Part shown: positions 1 to 8,791 of the stretch, in pieces | Layout: each line of letters starts with the position of its first letter | Numbering within the stretch: the stretch's first letter is position 1 | Assembly (NCBI GenBank): GCA_045634305.1 | Contig: JAZQZZ010000040.1 | Coordinates: forward strand, 1 to 64,000 | Origin: HGM04593 sp045634305 | GTDB lineage: Bacteria; Bacteroidota; Bacteroidia; Bacteroidales; Bacteroidaceae | Direction of reading: 5' to 3' | Length of the DNA stretch: 64,000 bases | The notes under the pieces: generated by a model | Seen by the model: only the letters and a program-made list of their open reading frames with translations | The model's database searches: none | What the model was told of the DNA's origin: nothing | Made by a program: the position numbers and the translations under genes

Positions 1-7
1 GCGGGTG

Positions 8-38
8 CAAAGATAGGATAAACGACTGATATTTACAA
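8..38 (-). promoter_or_regulatory. Candidate outward promoter at left edge
   Basis: Read on the minus strand this is TTG (38-36), a 20-base spacer, then TATCTTTG (15-8), which matches the Bacteroidetes sigma-ABfr -7 consensus TAnnTTTG. It points out of the window, so it would drive a minus-strand gene to the left that cannot be seen. The -33 element is only a TTG. Confidence 0.4.
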
Positions 39-111
39 TGCTTGCCGTATTATTTCGCTACAAGCACGCAATATTTTCGCGGTTTCGCGCAAAAATGCGT
101 GGCCTTCCCGG

Positions 112-627
112 TCAATTCTGGATGACGAGGCTGTTGTCGGGGCCGAAAATGCGGTATTGCCACATGGGGCGTGACTTGCCTTCGATGGCGATGCCGCCAC
201 TGTTGAGGTCGAACTTGGTTCCGCAGTCGGGGCAGGTGGCGTGTCCCATGGTGCGGTCTATCTTCAGCCTGTTGCTTGCCTTGTCGCAACTGGGGCAGGC
301 CCAGTCAAACGCCCATATATTGCCGTCCATGGTCATTGGGGTGCCTATGATTAGTCCGCCAAGTCCGTAGTAGAACGGGCTCTGCTGTAGCTGTATCTGC
401 GGAATGTTTACGGTCGTCTCCTTGCCGAGCGCGTCAATGAGTCTGTATTGTCCGGCGTTCGTGCCTTTGCGCACGCATATGAACTGCCCGGGGCTCTTTG
501 CCTGGTTGTAGGGGTGTATGGTGGCGTCGAAGACAAAGTTTGCCCTGTAGCCCGAATATGGGCTCTCAACTTCGCATCCGCTGAGGGTCAGCAACAGTGC
601 TGTGAGTATGAATATCGCTCTTTTCAT
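112..627 (-). CDS. Putative lipoprotein with four-cysteine (zinc-ribbon or Rieske-like) site
   Basis: A 171-residue protein starting with a lipoprotein signal peptide (lipobox LSGC, Cys18), so it should be anchored in a membrane facing the periplasm. The C-terminal half has CPSC (Cys111, Cys114) and CPDCG (Cys132, Cys135). The spacing recalls a Rieske domain, but the two histidine ligands are replaced by cysteines, which would suit a zinc ribbon or a rubredoxin-like site. A glycine-rich stretch (YYGLGGLIIG) comes just before it. I do not recognise a named family. It lies downstream of argH on the same strand, separated by a hairpin, and is probably its own unit or read through from argH. The role is unknown; binding of metal at the four cysteines is inference. 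Confidence 0.75.
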   Translation of the reverse strand: MKRAIFILTALLLTLSGCEVESPYSGYRANFVFDATIHPYNQAKSPGQFICVRKGTNAGQYRLIDALGKETTVNIPQIQLQQSPFYYGLGGLIIGTPMTMDGNIWAFDWACPSCDKASNRLKIDRTMGHATCPDCGTKFDLNSGGIAIEGKSRPMWQYRIFGPDNSLVIQN

Positions 628-643
628 CGCTCTTTTTTTGAGA

Positions 644-686
644 AAACGCAGCGGCTGTGGCTTTATTGCCTACGCCCGCTGCGTTT
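644..686 (-). terminator. Hairpin after argH
   Basis: An 11-bp perfect stem (AAACGCAGCGG at 644-654 pairing with 676-686) encloses a 21-base loop that can pair further (GGC/GCC). It starts about 27 bases past the argH stop and is followed on the minus strand by TTTTCTC. It is probably the argH terminator, but the T-run is short. Confidence 0.5.
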
Positions 687-712
687 AGTGTTATTTAGCG
701 TTTGTGTGCCTG

Positions 713-2053
713 TTATCTGTTGAGCAACGCGCGCTCGGCTTCGGTAGCCTTGTAGAACTCCATGCCTCCGTAGATGCTCTCCATGAGCGCGGTGATCTCC
801 TTGTTGCAGAGGTTGCCGATGCTGCCCTCGTGGGTGTGGTGCACGTCCTTGTTGGGGGTGAATGTGCCGGCCTCGATGTCAAGGCCCACCTTCTTGTATG
901 CGTCGCGGAACGGCATGCCCTCGGCTGCAAGGCGGTTGACCTCCTCAACGCTGAACATTGCGTCGTAACGGCTGTCGTTGAGGATTTCCTTGTTTACTTC
1001 TATCCGTTCAATTATGTATGTTGCCATTGCAATGCACTCCTTGAGTTCGGCGAATGCGGGCAGGAACAGCTCCTTGATTACCTGCAGATCACGGAAGTAA
1101 CCGCTTGGCAGGTTGTTCATAATCATTGCTATCTCCATTGGCAATGTCTGTAGGCGATTGCATTTCGCACGCATTATTTCAAAGACGTCGGGGTTCTTCT
1201 TGTGCGGCATGATGCTGCTGCCTGTTGTACACTCGGAGGGGAGCTTTACAAACCCGAAATTCTGCGAGTTGAACATGCAGGCATCGAATGCCATCTTTGA
1301 GAGTGTGCCGGCAACACTTGCAAGTGCAAAGGCTACATTCCTCTCGCTCTTTCCGCGTCCCATCTGCGCATATACTACATTGTAGTTCATTGAGTCGAAA
1401 CCGAGCAGTTCGGTTGTCATTGTGCGGTTGAGGGGGAATGATGAGCCGTAGCCGGCAGCCGAGCCAAGCGGATTGCGGTTGCACATTCTGTATGCTGCCT
1501 GCAAAAAGAGCATGTCGTCGGCAAGGCTCTCGGCATATGCACCGAACCACAGACCGAATGACGATGGCATGGCTACCTGCAGATGGGTGTAACCGGGCAT
1601 GAGCACGTCTTTGTTTTTCTCGCTCTGCTGCTGCAACGCATCAAAAAGAGCAATGACGGCTTCGCAAATCTCATGCAACTCATGGCGTGTGAAGAGCTTG
1701 AGGTCAAGAAGCACCTGGTCGTTACGTGATCGGCCGCTGTGTATCTTCTTGCCTATGTCGCCCAGTTTGCGTGTGAGCATAAGCTCCACTTGGGAATGGA
1801 CATCCTCGACACCGTTTTCAATGATGAACGTGCCTGTCATAGCGGCAGAGTATATACCCCGCAATCCTTGTTGCAGAAGTTCCCGTTCCTCTTTTTTCAG
1901 TAATCCGATGCTCTCAAGCATCTTGCAATGTGCAAGTGAACCCAGCACATCGTAGCGTGCCAACATAAGGTCGAGCTCTCTGTCGCGTCCTACGGTGAAA
2001 CGCTCTATTTCGGGGTTTACGTCAATGTTCTTTTCCCAAAGTTTCTTTGCCAT
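713..2053 (-). CDS. argH: Argininosuccinate lyase
   Basis: This cytosolic enzyme catalyses the last step of arginine synthesis, splitting argininosuccinate into arginine and fumarate. The 446 residues carry the fumarase/aspartase superfamily signature GSSIMPHKKNP (278-288) with the mobile catalytic-loop serine, the HSGRSRNDQ block (105-113) and the PGYTHLQ segment (153-159) with the catalytic histidine. Length is normal for ArgH, with a slightly short C-terminus. The gene is last or next to last in a minus-strand run (SUI1-like, pyrE, SRPBCC, argH). A 28-bp palindrome lies between it and the SRPBCC gene, so expression may be partly uncoupled from the upstream genes. The identification is firm. 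Confidence 0.97.
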   Translation of the reverse strand: MAKKLWEKNIDVNPEIERFTVGRDRELDLMLARYDVLGSLAHCKMLESIGLLKKEERELLQQGLRGIYSAAMTGTFIIENGVEDVHSQVELMLTRKLGDIGKKIHSGRSRNDQVLLDLKLFTRHELHEICEAVIALFDALQQQSEKNKDVLMPGYTHLQVAMPSSFGLWFGAYAESLADDMLFLQAAYRMCNRNPLGSAAGYGSSFPLNRTMTTELLGFDSMNYNVVYAQMGRGKSERNVAFALASVAGTLSKMAFDACMFNSQNFGFVKLPSECTTGSSIMPHKKNPDVFEIMRAKCNRLQTLPMEIAMIMNNLPSGYFRDLQVIKELFLPAFAELKECIAMATYIIERIEVNKEILNDSRYDAMFSVEEVNRLAAEGMPFRDAYKKVGLDIEAGTFTPNKDVHHTHEGSIGNLCNKEITALMESIYGGMEFYKATEAERALLNR

Positions 2054-2072
2054 AATCTATTGTATTAAACGG

Positions 2073-2100
2073 ATTCCCGATGTGCGCGCACATCGGGAAT
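2073..2100 (-). terminator. Perfect 28-bp palindrome between SRPBCC gene and argH
   Basis: ATTCCCGATGTGCG (2073-2086) is followed directly by its exact reverse complement (2087-2100). It lies 20 bases before the argH start and 36 bases after the upstream gene. No clear T-run follows on the minus strand (CCGTTTAATAC), so it may be a weak terminator, an attenuator, an mRNA-stability hairpin or a protein-binding palindrome. Confidence 0.5.
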
Positions 2101-2135
2101 GCCTTGCCTTGTCTGTTGTAAGCCGGTTGCAGCTA

Positions 2136-2546
2136 TCAGTATTCGATGAGCGACAACGCTTCCGCAATCTTTTCAACACCCTCTTTCAAGGGCTTGTCAA
2201 TCATTGAGCGCAGCATAAAGTTTACCTCTGCCTTTATCACCACACGCATCTTGGCTGCCTCCTCGCCGTTAGGGATAATCTGTATCCACATATTTACCGG
2301 TATTGGCGAACCTACAGCCTCCAACTTGATGCACTTGGGCTCCTCGCGTTCAACCACTCTGATGGTGAGGTTGCCCATAGGTGGCACGTTGACGGTTGCC
2401 TCGTCGCGGCTGTAGGTCAAATCCTTGACCTTGTCCTGTGGCAGTCTCTCCTTCAAGCCCTCGAGGTTGTTGAGATCCTCGAGCTTTGCATATACCCTTG
2501 ACTGTGGGTAGGGAATCAATTTTACGCTACTTTCGTATTGGCTCAT
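2136..2546 (-). CDS. SRPBCC-fold (START/cyclase-like) protein
   Basis: A 136-residue cytosolic protein with no signal peptide. The pattern is that of the SRPBCC helix-grip fold: an N-terminal strand with the membrane-free VKLIPYPQSRVYAKL start, a helix (LNNLEGLKERL), a run of alternating strands in the middle (IRVVEREEPKCIKLEA, MWIQIIPN, KMRVVIKAEV) and a long C-terminal helix (KPLKEGVEKIAEAL). Members bind small hydrophobic ligands, but no ligand can be deduced here. It follows pyrE with only 7 bases between, so the two are probably co-transcribed. Conserved pairing with pyrE would be the best hint to a role; I know of no direct link to pyrimidine synthesis. Confidence 0.75.
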   Translation of the reverse strand: MSQYESSVKLIPYPQSRVYAKLEDLNNLEGLKERLPQDKVKDLTYSRDEATVNVPPMGNLTIRVVEREEPKCIKLEAVGSPIPVNMWIQIIPNGEEAAKMRVVIKAEVNFMLRSMIDKPLKEGVEKIAEALSLIEY

Positions 2547-2553
2547 AGCGGCA

Positions 2554-3198
2554 TTACTTCAAGTCGTTTCTCCACTCCGATGGGTTTGCACGCCACTCCT
2601 GGAGAGTTGGCATAACCTCCTCAGTGATGTAGCCGGTCTCTTTGGCAGCCTCAAGGACAGCCTCGTAGTCAGTGAGTGTAATGAGTTTCACACCTGCGTT
2701 CTCAAATGCCTCTGTCGCAACGCTGAAACCATATGTAAATGATGCTACCATACCGATAACCTCGACACCGGCTGCACGCAATGCGTCAACAGCACGCAAA
2801 CTGCTCAAACCTGTTGATACAAGGTCTTCAACAACAACAACCTTTGCACCGGGGAAAACATCACCCTCAATCTGGTTGCCCATACCGTGGTCTTTAGCCT
2901 TTGGACGCACATATACGAATGGCTTTGCAAGCTCCTCGGCTACAAGTGCACCCTGAGCAATGGCACCTGTTGCAACGCCTGCAACGATGTCGGCCTCGGG
3001 GAATTCCTGAAGAATGAGGTTCGCAAGTCCCAACTTTACGCGTGTACGCAATGATGGGAATGACAATGTCTTGCGGTTATCGCAGTAGAATGGTGATTTC
3101 CAACCCGATGCCCAAGTGAATGGCTGCTCGGGCTGCAACTTTACAGCCTTGATTTTCAACAGTTCGGCTGCCAATGAAAGCTTTGATTTGTTTGACAT
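2554..3198 (-). CDS. pyrE: Orotate phosphoribosyltransferase
   Basis: Transfers the phosphoribosyl group of PRPP to orotate to give OMP in pyrimidine synthesis. The PRPP-binding signature VVVVEDLVSTGLSS is at 120-133, and the flexible catalytic loop with RPKAKDHGMGNQIEG lies just before it (98-112), carrying the conserved lysines and histidine. At 214 residues it has the usual length. It is probably the first gene of a pyrE-SRPBCC(-argH) transcript, with a -7-like box TATATTTG 38-45 bases upstream. The SUI1-like gene precedes it on the same strand after a 77-base gap. Confidence 0.96.
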   Translation of the reverse strand: MSNKSKLSLAAELLKIKAVKLQPEQPFTWASGWKSPFYCDNRKTLSFPSLRTRVKLGLANLILQEFPEADIVAGVATGAIAQGALVAEELAKPFVYVRPKAKDHGMGNQIEGDVFPGAKVVVVEDLVSTGLSSLRAVDALRAAGVEVIGMVASFTYGFSVATEAFENAGVKLITLTDYEAVLEAAKETGYITEEVMPTLQEWRANPSEWRNDLK

Positions 3199-3236
3199 AT
3201 TCTATTCTTTTTAAAAGTTATTGTAATTCTGATGTG

Positions 3237-3244
3237 CAAATATA
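3237..3244 (-). promoter_or_regulatory. Candidate -7 box for pyrE
   Basis: Minus-strand TATATTTG matches TAnnTTTG exactly and lies 38 bases before the pyrE start. No good TTTG is found at the usual distance upstream, so the site is supported by the -7 box and position alone. Confidence 0.4.
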
Positions 3245-3275
3245 CTAAAAATGTCGTTCGCGGCATTTTTTATTG

Positions 3276-3614
3276 CTATTTTGTTTGGGTATACCCCTCT
3301 TTCTTTAGCAGTTCAATGATTTTCTCCTTGAAATCGCCCTGCACCAGAATTTCGCCCTCCTTGGTGCTGCCGCCCACACCGCACTTTGTTTTCAGCAAAC
3401 GGCCAAGTTCTTTCATATCCTCCTCTGTGCCGATGAAATTCTTTACAATAGTCACGGTCTTTCCGCCACGGTGGTTCTTCTCAATGCTCACTCTCAGCTT
3501 CTGCTGTTGCTTTGGTAATGTCTCATTTTCCTCCTTTTCATCGGTGGAATATGCAAAATCGGGATTGGTGGAATATACAATGTTCAGGCGGTCTTTCCAG
3601 TCGTTCTTTTTCAT
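3276..3614 (-). CDS. SUI1/eIF1-like translation factor (YciH family)
   Basis: A 112-residue protein with a variable, charged N-terminal 40 residues and a C-terminal eIF1/SUI1 domain: a basic RGGKTVTIV strand (50-58), a helix with EEDMKELGRLLKTKCG, and the GGSTKEGEILVQGDFKEKI block typical of the fold. Bacterial members bind the small ribosomal subunit and can influence start-codon choice; their physiological role is not settled. The start ATG at 3614 is supported by a minus-strand TAATTTTG box about 20 bases upstream. It is divergent from rex, with about 120 bases between. Confidence 0.85.
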   Translation of the reverse strand: MKKNDWKDRLNIVYSTNPDFAYSTDEKEENETLPKQQQKLRVSIEKNHRGGKTVTIVKNFIGTEEDMKELGRLLKTKCGVGGSTKEGEILVQGDFKEKIIELLKKEGYTQTK

Positions 3615-3632
3615 TTTCTACAATAGAATTTA

Positions 3633-3640
3633 CAAAATTA
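3633..3640 (-). promoter_or_regulatory. Candidate -7 box for the SUI1-like gene
   Basis: Minus-strand TAATTTTG (3640 to 3633) fits TAnnTTTG and would give a leader of roughly a dozen bases. The -33 region is weak. It sits in the intergenic region shared with rex. Confidence 0.35.
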
Positions 3641-3697
3641 TCGTTTGCTAAGGTACAATATTTTTACGACAAATTTCAAAGCTTCATAAAATAACAT

Positions 3698-3705
3698 TAC
3701 TTTTG
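3698..3705 (+). promoter_or_regulatory. Candidate -7 box for rex
   Basis: TACTTTTG fits TAnnTTTG; a TTTC lies 20 bases upstream as a poor -33 element. The start codon of rex is 33 bases after the box. It would drive rex and the tightly spaced genes behind it (FAH-family enzyme, porU). Confidence 0.4.
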
Positions 3706-3737
3706 TTCCGTTATACAATAAAAACACGCGCGATAGA

Positions 3738-4394
3738 ATGGCTCAACTAACAAAAATAGACAAAGTCCCCGAACCCACGCTCAGACGCTTACCCTGGTAT
3801 CTGTCGGTGTGCCGCCTGCTCAAGCAGCGCGGTGAGCAGTATGTCTCATCCACACGCCTCTCGAAGGAGACGAGCATTGTGGCTTCGCAGATAGCGAAGG
3901 ACCTCTCATGTGTGAACATCGTGGGGCGCACACGTGTGGGGTATGATATTGACAATCTGCTTGAAGTGCTCGAGGATTTTCTGGGCTTTACCCGCATGCA
4001 CAAGGCCTTCCTTTTCGGTGCGGGAAAATTGGGCAGTGCGTTGCTCAATGATACCGGTCTTAAACAGTTCGGTCTAGAGGTGGTGGCTGCATTCGATACC
4101 AGCCCCAAGGTCGTAGGTCACAGTGTGGCCGGTATTCCTGTGTACCACATCAATGAACTCGAGGCAAAGATGAAAAAACACAATGTGCAGATCGGTGTGC
4201 TCACTGTCCCCATTGACCGTGCCCAGGAGGTGGCCGACAAGATGATAGTGTGGGGCATAAAAGCAATTTGGAACTTTACCCCTCTGCGCATACGCGTCCC
4301 CGAGAATATCGTGGTGCAGAACACGTCGCTCTATGCCCATCTGTCGCTCATGTTCAACCGCCTCGAGGGGCTTAGTGTAACGGAAGAAATTTGA
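3738..4394 (+). CDS. rex: Redox-sensing transcriptional repressor Rex
   Basis: A 218-residue dimeric repressor that reads the NADH/NAD+ ratio and controls fermentation and respiration genes. A winged helix-turn-helix fills about residues 13-80 (LPWYLSVCRLLKQRG, the usual Rex start, then the TSIVASQIAKDLS recognition region). The Rossmann NAD(H) domain begins with the FLFGAGKLGSAL dinucleotide motif (94-99 core) and has the VLTVP segment. The C-terminal domain-swapped helix (SLYAHLSLMFNRLEG) is present. It ends 6 bases before the next gene, so rex, the FAH-family gene and porU look like one transcript. Rex often represses itself, but I found no clear Rex palindrome here. Confidence 0.95.
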   Translation: MAQLTKIDKVPEPTLRRLPWYLSVCRLLKQRGEQYVSSTRLSKETSIVASQIAKDLSCVNIVGRTRVGYDIDNLLEVLEDFLGFTRMHKAFLFGAGKLGSALLNDTGLKQFGLEVVAAFDTSPKVVGHSVAGIPVYHINELEAKMKKHNVQIGVLTVPIDRAQEVADKMIVWGIKAIWNFTPLRIRVPENIVVQNTSLYAHLSLMFNRLEGLSVTEEI

Positions 4395-4400
4395 TTGAAG

Positions 4401-5015
4401 ATGAAGATTATAGCTGTTGGAAAAAATTATAGGGATCACGCGATAGAGTTTGATGGCAGTAATGAAAAGCCTGCGGTGCCAATGATTTTCATGAAACCCG
4501 ATTCAGCCATCATAAAGAACGGAAAACATTTCTATGTGCCCGATTTCCTTGGTCGGGTCGACTATGAGGCCGAGATAGTAGTGCGCATAAACAAACTGGG
4601 CAAAAGCATTCCCGCACGTTTCGCCCACCGTTACTACGATGCCATAACTGTGGGTATTGACTTCACTGCTCGCGATTGGCAGCGTCGTCTTATTGCGGCC
4701 GGTGAGCCTTGGGATATGAGCAAGGGGTTCGACGGCTCGGCAGTGCTTGGTGATTTCCGTCCTGTTGAGCGTTATGATATAAACAATATCGATTTCTCGT
4801 TGACAATCAATGACGAGGTGGTGCAGAATGGCAATACATCGCAGATGTATTTCGCAGTGGATGAAATCATTGCCTACGTGAGCCGATTCTGCACGTTGAA
4901 GACGGGTGACCTGATATTTACCGGTACACCGGCCGGTGCAGGACCTGCTACAATAGGAACGCACCTCAAAGGTTATATAGGCGATGACAAGGTGCTGGAT
5001 TTCCACGTAAGATAA
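4401..5015 (+). CDS. Fumarylacetoacetate hydrolase (FAH)-family enzyme
   Basis: A 204-residue FAH-fold protein. The start is taken as ATG 4401, giving MKIIAVGKNYRDHAIE; a TTG two codons upstream is possible but less likely. The metal-binding acidic residues of the family are visible in the DYEAEIVVRI segment, followed by GIDFTARDWQ and the GFDGSAVLGDF and FTGTPAGAGP blocks. Members hydrolyse or decarboxylate beta-dicarbonyl acids such as acylpyruvates or oxaloacetate, using Mg2+ or Mn2+. The substrate cannot be set from sequence; an oxaloacetate decarboxylase-like or acylpyruvase-like activity is plausible. It stands 6 bases after rex and 8 before porU. From memory, the same enzyme sits before porU in Porphyromonas. 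Confidence 0.88.
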   Translation: MKIIAVGKNYRDHAIEFDGSNEKPAVPMIFMKPDSAIIKNGKHFYVPDFLGRVDYEAEIVVRINKLGKSIPARFAHRYYDAITVGIDFTARDWQRRLIAAGEPWDMSKGFDGSAVLGDFRPVERYDINNIDFSLTINDEVVQNGNTSQMYFAVDEIIAYVSRFCTLKTGDLIFTGTPAGAGPATIGTHLKGYIGDDKVLDFHVR

Positions 5016-5023
5016 GATACTAT

Positions 5024-8000
5024 ATGAAGATAAGGCAACTGATATTCTCTCTATTGCTGCTGTATGCGACGTTGGCTAAGGCGCAGTTCCACTCTGTTGA
5101 TTGGGGGACTGTGCGCGGCGATTCTTTGTTGCCGCAATGCACTCATGTCGTAGATTTGCCTGCCGACTATGCGGCATACAGTTACTTTGCCCGCATTGAA
5201 TATCCGGAATTTGTGAGGATGACACCCGCCGAGGTTGCCCGATATTCTATTGAAGAGAAGTTTGCCTCCTTGCCCGAAATGCCGGTTGTGGAATGCCATG
5301 TCGGTGTACAGGCAAAGCAGGCGCAACTTGATGTGGTGTTCTTGCCTGTTGTCATGCGCGATGACAAATTCTACCGCATAAACTCCTATAAGTTGGTCGT
5401 GGACAGGCAACCTGTGCCGCAACGGCAGCGCGCTGCGGCTGTTGCTGCAACCGAACGCTATACGGCATCATCGGTGCTCTCGACAGGCAAGTGGGTGCGT
5501 ATTGCTGTGGAGGAGAACGGGGTATACAAGATAACCGACGGCGAACTCAAGAAGATGGGTTTTGCAAACCCCTCAAAAGTGCGTTTGTATGGCTATGGCG
5601 GTCACATGTTGCCAGAAACGGATTTGGCGTCTTTGCCCGATGACCTTGTTGAGGTACCGCTTTGGCGCGAAAACGGTTATGTGCTCTTCTATGCAAACGG
5701 AACAATAAAATGGAAGTACAATAACGGCCGTTATATACACTCGCAGAATGTATATTCTAATTACGGATGCTATTTCCTTACCGAGGGCGTAGAGAATCCG
5801 ATGGAGTTCCCGAAAGAAACCTTGCAGCAGACAACAGATGCTGTATATACATCATACGCTGATTATGCGCTGTATGAGAAGGAGAAAAAGAGCTTGTGCT
5901 CCTATGGTCGCGTTCTCGTGGATAACGATGCTTTTTCTAGTACGTCAAGTCGTGCCAAAAACTATAGCTTTGCCATTGACGGAGCAACGGATGAGGCGGC
6001 TGTGGTAGACCTCTCCTTTGCCACAGGAGGAGAAATTGCAAGCAGGGTTGTAGTGCTCTATGGCGATTTCTATACGACAGCCGAGGTGGGTTCGCTCTCC
6101 GTGGGACGTGCGGTATCGGGTGAGGTCGGCAAGATTGTCGAGGGGAAATTTTTGATCCCCGGTGGTGTTGCAGGTAAATCAATATTTCACCTTGTGCATA
6201 TAACAGATGACAATTCACTTGTGGGTTATCTTGATTATCTGCGTCTGAATTTCCGCCGCTTGCTTGCCTTGCGTGGTGCAAACACCCTTTTCCGTGGTGA
6301 TATGCCGGAGGATGGCAATGCAAGGTTCGATATTGCGGGTTGTAATGTCAATACCAGGGTGTGGAATGTCTCTTCGCCTTCTGCGATAAGGGAACTTGCC
6401 GGTGAACTAAAAGGAACAACCTATTCGGTTGTTGCTCCTGCCGATGTCAATTCCAATCTTGTTGCTGTCAATATAAAAGGCTCGTTCCCATCTGTAAAGG
6501 TGCTGGGCGAGGTTCCCAACCAGAATCTGCATGCCATTAGACAGGCCGACATGGTCATTATTGTTCCTTCAAACGGGAAGTATCTGCAGGCAGCAGAACG
6601 TCTGGCCGATGCGCATCGCGTAATGGATGATATTACTGTTGAGGTTGTGACAGCACAGCAGGTATACAATGAGTTTTCGTCGGGAACTCCTGATGTCACA
6701 GCTTACCGCCGTTTAATGAAGATGCTATACGACCGCGCTGCCACATCTGACGATGCTCCAAAGTATCTGTTGCTGTTCGGCGACGGTTGGTACGATAACC
6801 GTATGCTTACGTTCTCCGGTCGCAAACAGGAGGATTATCTGCTCTGTTATGAGTCGCTGAACTCTGTCGATGCAATACAGTCCTACGTCCTGGAGGATTA
6901 CATGGGACTTCTTGATGACGGTGAGGGCGGAAATCATCTGCGCGACAAGGTAGACTTGGGCGTGGGTCGTATTCCTGTGCAGTCGGTTGCCGATGCCGAT
7001 GCAGTTGTCAATAAATTGATAGCGTACATGCAGAACAAGAGCGCCGGAGATTGGCAGAACAGGATTCTGCTCATGGGCGACGATGGTGACGACAAAATGC
7101 CCAATCAACATATGAAAGATGCCGATGTCATTGCTTCGGTCTTTGAGCGGCAATATCCGTCATATATTGTCAACCGCATATATTGGGATGATTATCCCAT
7201 AGAGGTTTCGGCAACGGGCGCTCGTTATCCTGCGGCTACAAAGGATATATACGCATCTCTTGCAAAGGGTGCTCTCATGGTGAACTATTCGGGACACGGA
7301 AGCAGTAATCTGTTGTCACACGAGATGGTGTGGAAAGCCTCGGATATGGCTGCAGTGAAATCACCGCGTACGCCTTTCTGGGTGACTGCATCGTGTGATA
7401 TCGGTCCGTTTGATATGGGTGACAACTCGGTGGCCGAGTCTGCGATACTTAATGCCGAAGGTGCTGCGATAGGTCTCTTTACAACCACACGCACTGTAAT
7501 GCAAAGCTATAACTCTGTTATAAACAAGGAGTTCTCGAAGTTGCTCATGCAACCGGTGACTACAGGCGAGGTTATGGCTGTGGGTGATGCAGTTCGCATG
7601 GCAAAATGTAATGTGATTGCTGCGGGAACGGATAGAACAGTGAATAAGTTACAGTATGTGCTGCTTGGCGACCCGGCGTTGAGGCTCAAGTACCCCGGGT
7701 ATCGTGTTGTGGTAGATAAAATGAACGGCGTTGATGCTGTGCAGAATGTGGCGCAGGTGAGTGCCGGTTCTCTTTTGAATGTCGAGGGGCATGTGGAAAC
7801 TATGGATGGGAATTTGGCCGAGGAATTCACAGGCGTGCTCTATTCAACCCTCTTTGACAGTGCAGTCGAGGTAAATACACGTGACAATACAGGCCTGGGC
7901 AGTTATTCATACACGGCATACAACAAGACACTTTTCACTGGCAATGACTCAGTGAACGGCGGCCGTTTCTCTATAAACATGCCAATACCTTTGGATATAA

Positions 8001-8791
8001 GCTACAGCAATGATTTTGGTATGCTCAATCTTTATGCCGTGGATACCGCCTACGTGTCGTCGGCGCAGGGGCATTTCGTGAATTTTGTGGTTGGTGGAAC
8101 CGCCGATGATTTTGAGAATGACAGCATTGGTCCCGAGGTGAAAATGTATCTTAACTCTCCTTCTTTTGTCGATGGAGACGATGTGAATGCAACACCTACC
8201 CTTGTGGTGGAATTGTACGATGAAAACGGCATAAATATCATGGGTACAGGTGTCGGACACGATATAACAGCAATAGTGGATAACGACCCGCGTCACACAT
8301 ATAACCTGAACAGTTCCTTTGTGTCGGCTGTGGGTGATTACAAGCGCGGCACTATAAGCATGCCTTTGAACAGGCTAGATGCCGGCGAACATACATTGAC
8401 TTTGCGTGCATGGGATTTGTATAACAATTCGTCATTTGCAAAGATTTCTTTTAATGTCGACCCGTCGTTGGTTCCGGAATTTGTGGAATTGAAGGTGAAT
8501 CCGGCACCGGTCATCGCAGGTAATGCAACGACATTTACATTGGTTCACGACCGACCGCAGAGTGAAATCGATGTACGCATAGATGTGTTCAATGTTCAAG
8601 GTCAACTTATGTGGAGCAACATTGAACAGTCGGTTTGCGACGGCAATACCTACAGTTGCAGCTGGAACGGGACTGCGCAGGGCGGTCAACCACTGTCGAC
8701 AGGCGTGTATATCGTGAGGGCATACATAACCGAGGGAGGTGTGGCTTCTGCGACAAAAACCGGAAAATTTGTTGTTGTGAACAATAAATAA
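5024..8791 (+). CDS. porU: Type IX secretion sortase PorU (C25 gingipain-like peptidase)
   Basis: PorU is the cell-surface sortase that removes the C-terminal signal of T9SS cargo and attaches the cargo to A-LPS. The 1255 residues start with a signal peptide (about 1-20, ending AKA-Q). The C25 cysteine-peptidase core lies in the middle, with the catalytic pair His758 (YSGHGSSN) and Cys791 (TASCDIGPFD), 32 residues apart as in gingipains. Ig-like domains follow, and the last 80 residues look like a FlgD/T9SS sorting domain (LSTGVYIVRAYI and TGKFVV). The long region 25-450 is the PorU-specific N-terminal part. The length fits PorU. It is followed by porV, its partner in the attachment complex, 72 bases on. 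Confidence 0.95.
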   Translation: MKIRQLIFSLLLLYATLAKAQFHSVDWGTVRGDSLLPQCTHVVDLPADYAAYSYFARIEYPEFVRMTPAEVARYSIEEKFASLPEMPVVECHVGVQAKQAQLDVVFLPVVMRDDKFYRINSYKLVVDRQPVPQRQRAAAVAATERYTASSVLSTGKWVRIAVEENGVYKITDGELKKMGFANPSKVRLYGYGGHMLPETDLASLPDDLVEVPLWRENGYVLFYANGTIKWKYNNGRYIHSQNVYSNYGCYFLTEGVENPMEFPKETLQQTTDAVYTSYADYALYEKEKKSLCSYGRVLVDNDAFSSTSSRAKNYSFAIDGATDEAAVVDLSFATGGEIASRVVVLYGDFYTTAEVGSLSVGRAVSGEVGKIVEGKFLIPGGVAGKSIFHLVHITDDNSLVGYLDYLRLNFRRLLALRGANTLFRGDMPEDGNARFDIAGCNVNTRVWNVSSPSAIRELAGELKGTTYSVVAPADVNSNLVAVNIKGSFPSVKVLGEVPNQNLHAIRQADMVIIVPSNGKYLQAAERLADAHRVMDDITVEVVTAQQVYNEFSSGTPDVTAYRRLMKMLYDRAATSDDAPKYLLLFGDGWYDNRMLTFSGRKQEDYLLCYESLNSVDAIQSYVLEDYMGLLDDGEGGNHLRDKVDLGVGRIPVQSVADADAVVNKLIAYMQNKSAGDWQNRILLMGDDGDDKMPNQHMKDADVIASVFERQYPSYIVNRIYWDDYPIEVSATGARYPAATKDIYASLAKGALMVNYSGHGSSNLLSHEMVWKASDMAAVKSPRTPFWVTASCDIGPFDMGDNSVAESAILNAEGAAIGLFTTTRTVMQSYNSVINKEFSKLLMQPVTTGEVMAVGDAVRMAKCNVIAAGTDRTVNKLQYVLLGDPALRLKYPGYRVVVDKMNGVDAVQNVAQVSAGSLLNVEGHVETMDGNLAEEFTGVLYSTLFDSAVEVNTRDNTGLGSYSYTAYNKTLFTGNDSVNGGRFSINMPIPLDISYSNDFGMLNLYAVDTAYVSSAQGHFVNFVVGGTADDFENDSIGPEVKMYLNSPSFVDGDDVNATPTLVVELYDENGINIMGTGVGHDITAIVDNDPRHTYNLNSSFVSAVGDYKRGTISMPLNRLDAGEHTLTLRAWDLYNNSSFAKISFNVDPSLVPEFVELKVNPAPVIAGNATTFTLVHDRPQSEIDVRIDVFNVQGQLMWSNIEQSVCDGNTYSCSWNGTAQGGQPLSTGVYIVRAYITEGGVASATKTGKFVVVNNK

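Noticed and set aside
3703..3718. Possible Rex operator TTGT-N8-ACAA next to the rex -7 box
   Set aside because: Known Rex sites have ten bases between TTGT and ACAA and paired inner bases; the spacing and inner bases do not fit.
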